Position numbers and translations under genes: made by a program. The notes beneath the pieces are model-generated. The model saw only the letters and a list, made by a program, of their open reading frames with translations, did no database searches and was not told the DNA's origin. Positions 30,116 through 33,579 of a stretch of 33,579 nt of DNA are shown here, piece by piece (the first letter of the stretch is position 1; each line of letters opens with the position of its first letter). This DNA comes from CAZRWH01 sp964603905 (lineage in GTDB: Bacteria > Patescibacteriota > Gracilibacteria > UBA1369 > UBA12470), in the NCBI GenBank assembly GCA_964603905.1, contig CAZRWH010000011.1, positions 1 to 33,579 of the forward strand. Direction: 5' to 3'.

Positions 30116-31372
30116 ATGAAAATTACAAAAGTACATGCTCGAGAAGTTCTTGATTCTCGTGGAAATCCAACCGTTGAGGTTGAAGTTTGGGCTGGTGAAA
30201 CAATGGGACGTGCGATCGTTCCAAGCGGTGCTTCAACAGGAGTGCATGAGGCTTGTGAACTTCGTGATGGCGACAACTCAAGATACCTCGGCAAGGGTGT
30301 TCTCAACGCTGTTTCTAACGTCAAAGGAGAAATTGCAGAAACTGTTATAGGGATGGATGTCACCGATCAAAAAGCTCTCGACGAAAAACTTATTGAACTT
30401 GATGGAACTGAGAACAAAGGACGCCTTGGCGCAAATGCGATTTTGGGAGTTTCGATGGCGGCTGCGAGATGTGCTGCTAAGTTGAAAGGTGTTTCGCTCT
30501 TCAAATATCTAAATCCTGAAGCAAAAGTTCTTCCTGTTCCTATGATGAACATTATGAATGGTGGGCAACACGCTGATAGCGGATTAGATATTCAAGAATT
30601 TATGGTTATGCCGGTGGGTGCGAAAACTTTTTCTGAAGCTCTTCAAATTGGTGCAGAAATCTTCCATAATCTCAAAAAAATATTAAAAAAAGATGGCTTC
30701 TCTACTTCTGTTGGAGATGAAGGTGGCTTTGCTCCAAATTTGCCAAGCAATGAAGCCGCTTTTGAATATATTTTGAAAGCTATCGATGCTGCTGGATACA
30801 AAGATAAAGTTCTTCTTGCAATCGACGCTGCGGCAAGCGAGTTTTATCAAGACGACGGATACCACATCAAAATAAACGGAGAACAAAAGGTTCTATCGAG
30901 CGATGAAATGGTCGATTTTTATAAAAATTTAATCGAGAAATACCCTCTAATATCGATCGAAGACGGCCTAGCTGAAGACGACTGGAAAGGGTTTTCGAAA
31001 CTAACCGCAGAAATCGGTGACGAAGTGCAAATAATGGGCGACGACTTATTCGTTACCAACGTCAAAAGACTGGCGCGCGGAATTGAGGAAGGCACAGCAA
31101 ATTCAATACTGATCAAGCTAAACCAAATCGGAACAATAACCGAAACAATCAACGCAATAGAAATGGCGCACGAGGCTGGATGGACAGCAATCGTCTCTCA
31201 TCGAAGTGGTGAAACCGAGGACACAACCATCTCAGATTTTGTTGTTGCAATGGAAACTGGACAAATCAAAACCGGCTCACTTTGCAGAACTGATCGTGTT
31301 GCTAAATATAACCAGCTTCTACGGATTGAAGAGGAGCTTGGGGATAGTGGTGAGTATTTTGAGTATGATTAG
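30116..31372 (+). CDS. eno: Enolase
   Basis: A 418-aa phosphopyruvate hydratase converting 2-phosphoglycerate to phosphoenolpyruvate in glycolysis. Family marks: VHAREVLDSRGNPTVEVEV, PSGASTG, metal ligands in AIDAAASEFY, ISIEDGLAEDDW and MGDDLFVTN, the catalytic Lys in ILIKLNQIGT, and SHRSGETEDTTISD. Length is normal. The leader is AT-rich with no Shine-Dalgarno sequence (AAATAAAAATTAAAATT before ATG). The single gene has its own strong promoter. The TAG stop opens directly into a heptamer array. Confidence 0.98.
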   Translation: MKITKVHAREVLDSRGNPTVEVEVWAGETMGRAIVPSGASTGVHEACELRDGDNSRYLGKGVLNAVSNVKGEIAETVIGMDVTDQKALDEKLIELDGTENKGRLGANAILGVSMAAARCAAKLKGVSLFKYLNPEAKVLPVPMMNIMNGGQHADSGLDIQEFMVMPVGAKTFSEALQIGAEIFHNLKKILKKDGFSTSVGDEGGFAPNLPSNEAAFEYILKAIDAAGYKDKVLLAIDAAASEFYQDDGYHIKINGEQKVLSSDEMVDFYKNLIEKYPLISIEDGLAEDDWKGFSKLTAEIGDEVQIMGDDLFVTNVKRLARGIEEGTANSILIKLNQIGTITETINAIEMAHEAGWTAIVSHRSGETEDTTISDFVVAMETGQIKTGSLCRTDRVAKYNQLLRIEEELGDSGEYFEYD

Positions 31373-31448
31373 TGGACAGTGAACAACTGACAGTGGACAG
31401 TGGGATGTTTTTTAGATGACAGATCACAACTAAGAGATAACAGTGATG
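31371..31448. repeat. Heptamer array filling the enolase 3' region
   Basis: Beginning in the TAG stop: AGTGGAC, AGTGAAC, AACTGAC, a second AGTGGAC and a related unit, then a TGTTTTTT break, then AGATGAC, AGATCAC, AACTAAG and two more. All are 7 bp in register. Beyond 31448 related ACTGACT units run in the other orientation to the next gene, so the whole convergent spacer consists of such repeats. No gene is seen. Confidence 0.8.
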
Positions 31449-31482
31449 CCCACTCACTGCCCCTTACTGACTACTGACTATC

Positions 31483-31704
31483 TTAATCAGTCCTAACTTC
31501 TTTCACACGCCCACCTATTGATTGCCTCACACCATCAGGGATGTGGTTTAGTTGATCTTGTTCTTCTGCTAACGCTTGCCTTCTTCTAATTTCTGCTGGT
31601 GGTGTTAGCGGAAGAGTGTCTTCTTCTCTCCTAGCTTCAAACTCAGCTCTTCTTTCCAATAAAAATGCTTCTGCTTTTTTTAGTAATGCTGGTTTTTCTG
31701 GCAT
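31483..31704 (-). CDS. Small charged protein A, paralogue of the next gene
   Basis: A 73-aa protein of unknown function, helical and very charged. It shares a pattern with the 74-aa product at 31719-31943: LLERRAEFEARR against ILAERRAELDAQR, a TPPAEIRRRQALAEEQ segment against TPAQRRLMRLQAEES, and a terminal GxR...RxKExR. No signal or membrane segment. It lies 14 nt after its paralogue, last in a three-gene operon. Stop TAA. Confidence 0.7.
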   Translation of the reverse strand: MPEKPALLKKAEAFLLERRAEFEARREEDTLPLTPPAEIRRRQALAEEQDQLNHIPDGVRQSIGGRVKEVRTD

Positions 31705-31718
31705 GGTATTAGGTTTAT

Positions 31719-31943
31719 TTAGATTATTCTTTTTTCTTTAAGTCTCCATCTTGCCTCTTCCCTTATACCCCCAGGTGCACTTAGCGAAGCTGACTCTTCT
31801 GCTTGGAGTCTCATCAATCTTCTTTGAGCTGGTGTTGGCGGCTCAGCCTGTGCTCTCTGCGCATCTAGCTCTGCCCTTCTTTCCGCTAAAATTTCTCTCA
31901 TCCTTTCTACATCCTCCCATGTGCTTCCGCATGATAATGGCAT
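31719..31943 (-). CDS. Small charged protein B, paralogue of the preceding gene product
   Basis: A 74-aa helical protein of unknown function. Core ERRAELDAQR and PTPAQRR, with a C-terminal PGGIREEARWRLKEKR. The similarity to protein A over about 55 residues suggests tandem duplication. It begins 15 nt after the 124-aa gene. Stop TAA. Confidence 0.7.
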   Translation of the reverse strand: MPLSCGSTWEDVERMREILAERRAELDAQRAQAEPPTPAQRRLMRLQAEESASLSAPGGIREEARWRLKEKRII

Positions 31944-31958
31944 ATTTTTTTGTTTTAT

Positions 31959-32333
31959 TTACAAACATCTGACCAGCCTACGCCTAAACGCCTCCCAATC
32001 TTCCGGGCCTCCCACACGCTGAGATACTCTCATTGGACCTGCTATTGTCATAACTACATTGGCTGGCTTGTTCATCTGATCCCATAACGCAAATTGTGAT
32101 TCTAAATCCTCCTCTTCTTCTGGAGTAAGTTCTCTTTCTGCTCGAGCTGCTGCATTCGCATCCACCTGCTCACCAATTTGGGACTGGATTTGCGCCAACA
32201 TATCTTGCGTAACATCTTGTGGCTTTACTATTGTTCCAAGTTCATCCCTGGCCGCATCAGCCGCCATTACTGCTTCCAGCATCTCGGCCATTCTTATTCC
32301 GTCATCCCATTCGCTGTTTTCTATTCCTGGCAT
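31959..32333 (-). CDS. Hypothetical acidic protein, 124 aa
   Basis: No family recognised. Acidic N-terminal two thirds with helical MAEMLEAVMAADAARDELG and RELTPEEEEDLESQFALW, and a basic C-terminus EDWEAFRRRLVRCL. It is the first gene of a three-gene operon. Its start codon lies 41 bp from an assembly gap; after the gap is collapsed, a promoter (32516-32544) sits at the proper distance upstream. Stop TAA. Confidence 0.7.
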   Translation of the reverse strand: MPGIENSEWDDGIRMAEMLEAVMAADAARDELGTIVKPQDVTQDMLAQIQSQIGEQVDANAAARAERELTPEEEEDLESQFALWDQMNKPANVVMTIAGPMRVSQRVGGPEDWEAFRRRLVRCL

Positions 32334-32374
32334 AATAATTTGATTAAGTTCTAGGTTGAGATTTTACACCTTTC
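32320..32374. repeat. 55-bp contig-end duplicate, left copy
   Basis: Identical to 32475-32529 on the other side of the N gap. It includes the first 14 bp of the 124-aa gene and its -10 element. Confidence 0.9.
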
Positions 32375-32474
32375 NNNNNNNNNNNNNNNNNNNNNNNNNN
32401 NNNNNNNNNNNNNNNNNNNNNNNNNNNNNNNNNNNNNNNNNNNNNNNNNNNNNNNNNNNNNNNNNNNNNNNNNN
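32375..32474. other. Assembly gap of 100 N
   Basis: Exactly 100 N, the conventional placeholder for a gap of unknown size. Both flanks carry the same 55 bp, so the contigs probably overlap and no sequence is missing. Confidence 0.95.
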
Positions 32475-32529
32475 TCTATTCCTGGCATAATAATTTGATT
32501 AAGTTCTAGGTTGAGATTTTACACCTTTC
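32475..32529. repeat. 55-bp contig-end duplicate, right copy
   Basis: Exact copy of 32320-32374, starting immediately after the N run and continuing into AAAAAAACAAACC. Confidence 0.9.
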
Positions 32530-32544
32530 AAAAAAACAAACCAA
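32516..32544 (-). promoter_or_regulatory. Promoter of the three-gene small-protein operon
   Basis: Minus-strand -35 TTGGTT (32544-32539), 17-bp spacer, -10 TAAAAT (32521-32516). Only the right copy of the duplicate has the -35; joining the contigs places it upstream of the 124-aa gene with a leader of about 20 nt. Confidence 0.55.
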
Positions 32545-32614
32545 GATTTAGGGTTTGCAAATTGTCGCGATTCATGGCTTAATAATCTCCTTATTTTTTA
32601 TCGAAATATTACCT

Positions 32615-33579
32615 ATGGCTAAACGACGTGGACTTAAATTTCTAACGGAAGATACTGCTGCTAACAATGCTATGGCTGTTGAACTTATGACAAATGGTGA
32701 TGCACCTGTTCTGGCGGACTTTTTTGAGCAAAGTTCTGAATTTGCAGACTCTGATCTTGCAACTTACAAAAGAAAGAGGCTTGAATTTGAAGCTAGGCTG
32801 GAAGGTTTTGTAACTCAATTATTGGCGACTCCGAATTTTTCAAAAAGGAGCGCTCCTCCTGTTGACGAGACAAGTGATGGAAGAAAATACTCTACTAAGT
32901 TTAGTGCGATGTCTCCTTGCGTCGACAAACGGGTTCAAAAAACTTTTGTTGATCCTTTGTTCCGGCAAGTGTTCCAAGACGCTTCTTGTGAGGGGGTTAA
33001 AGAGTCAATAATTGATGTAAAACGGATTACAAAACATCTTCTACACGTTCTTGGACTCGACCATCTTCATGATCCTCGTTCGATACGTAAATATACCCGT
33101 TTGATGGGGCTGCTTGAAGCTGGCGCAATCGATGAAATCAAAAAGTTTTTCGCAGAAAACGTCGAGCCACTTGATGAAGACTGTAGGCTTTTACATCTTA
33201 CCGAAGGAAAAAACAAAGGACGTATTTTGATCCCTAGAAACCTTGATGAAGACAGAGCTACTTTTGAGCTAACACAGCTTTACAAAGTTCCAAGAAAATC
33301 TCGAAACATAGAGGTTAATTACCAAGCAAACGACATCGTAATTCTTAGGCGAATTGCTGCGATGATTCAAGAAGTTACAAAACAAGTTTTAGAGGGATGG
33401 ACGCCAGAAATGGCTGAGGAGCTTGAAGCTAAAGTTGAGAAAGCTATCGAAGGACTTTCTAGAGAAGTTAAAGAAGATTGCCGAGTCATCATTATGACAA
33501 GGGTTTCCGCCTGCACAAGCTTTGAAGACAGTTGCGGCCGATTGAATCCTTACTCCAGGCTTGCCTTATTAAATTCGAC
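32615..33579 (+). CDS. Partial hypothetical protein running off the window
   Basis: Open from ATG 32615 to the window end (321 codons, no stop reached). The product starts MAKRRGLKFLTEDTAANNAM and is mixed charged with no signal peptide. It includes RITKHLLHVLGLDHLHDPRS, EGKNKGRILIPRN, and a helical segment EELEAKVEKAIEGLSREVKE. Several Cys residues occur (SPCVDK, DASCEG, DEDCRL, EDCRV, SACTS). I do not recognise a family. It is divergent from the three-gene operon across the false gap. Confidence 0.7.
   Translation, partial: MAKRRGLKFLTEDTAANNAMAVELMTNGDAPVLADFFEQSSEFADSDLATYKRKRLEFEARLEGFVTQLLATPNFSKRSAPPVDETSDGRKYSTKFSAMSPCVDKRVQKTFVDPLFRQVFQDASCEGVKESIIDVKRITKHLLHVLGLDHLHDPRSIRKYTRLMGLLEAGAIDEIKKFFAENVEPLDEDCRLLHLTEGKNKGRILIPRNLDEDRATFELTQLYKVPRKSRNIEVNYQANDIVILRRIAAMIQEVTKQVLEGWTPEMAEELEAKVEKAIEGLSREVKEDCRVIIMTRVSACTSFEDSCGRLNPYSRLALLNS

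Noticed and set aside
31371..31482. Possible CRISPR array in the enolase 3' repeats
   Set aside because: Units are 7 bp, degenerate and without spacers; no cas genes are in the window.
110..32333. UGA read as glycine (genetic code 25)
   Set aside because: All conserved genes are full length with no in-frame TGA, so reassignment is not needed; only the lack of TGA stops is notable.

Overview
The window (about 33.6 kb, moderate GC) reads as a chromosomal segment of a Patescibacteria/CPR bacterium, most likely Peregrinibacteria or a relative. This placement is an inference from a threonyl-tRNA synthetase without a TGS domain, a VirB6/TrbL-like membrane-protein cluster of CPR type, a TrmB-type regulator, start codons without clear Shine-Dalgarno sequences, and 28 complete genes none of which ends in TGA. 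The standard code fits every gene.

Layout. 0.1-9.6 kb: a secreted subtilisin-like protease with SLH repeats, uvrA, an N-terminally anchored protein of unknown function, a 380-aa unknown protein divergent from a TrmB-family regulator, and a PrsW-like membrane protease. 9.8-12.7 kb: recF and thrS, divergent. 12.7-21.2 kb: a compact five-gene minus-strand operon (small membrane protein, 512-aa coiled-coil/membrane protein, 312-aa polyproline protein with a hydrophobic tail, VirB6-like multi-spanning protein, 1086-aa soluble protein). 21.4-23.1 kb: rpsF-ssb-rpsR with its own promoter and an intrinsic terminator. 23.3-28.0 kb: a repair operon, 52-aa membrane protein - lexA - NIF3/PII-like - mutS - HAD phosphatase, whose promoter carries two palindromic sites placed like LexA boxes. 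28.0-33.6 kb: a 73-aa unknown gene, tRNA-Arg(CCT), a degenerate MBL-fold protein, a 205-aa unknown protein divergent from enolase, three small minus-strand genes (two are paralogues), a 100-N gap that appears artificial, and a partial gene running off the end.

How it fits together. lexA, mutS, uvrA and recF give a DNA-damage theme. The lexA operon would put mismatch repair and a small membrane protein, comparable in placement and form to SOS division inhibitors, under one LexA-like switch. Intergenic regions carry two families of degenerate short tandem repeats: a 6/7-mer TAGTTG-type array next to a hairpin, mostly just upstream of minus-strand start codons, and a strict 7-mer array (GTTCACT, GTCATCT types) starting at stop codons. 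The second family also lies inside one coding sequence. The strongest candidates for something undescribed are the lexA-linked small protein with its operators, the five-gene membrane cluster, and the repeat families.
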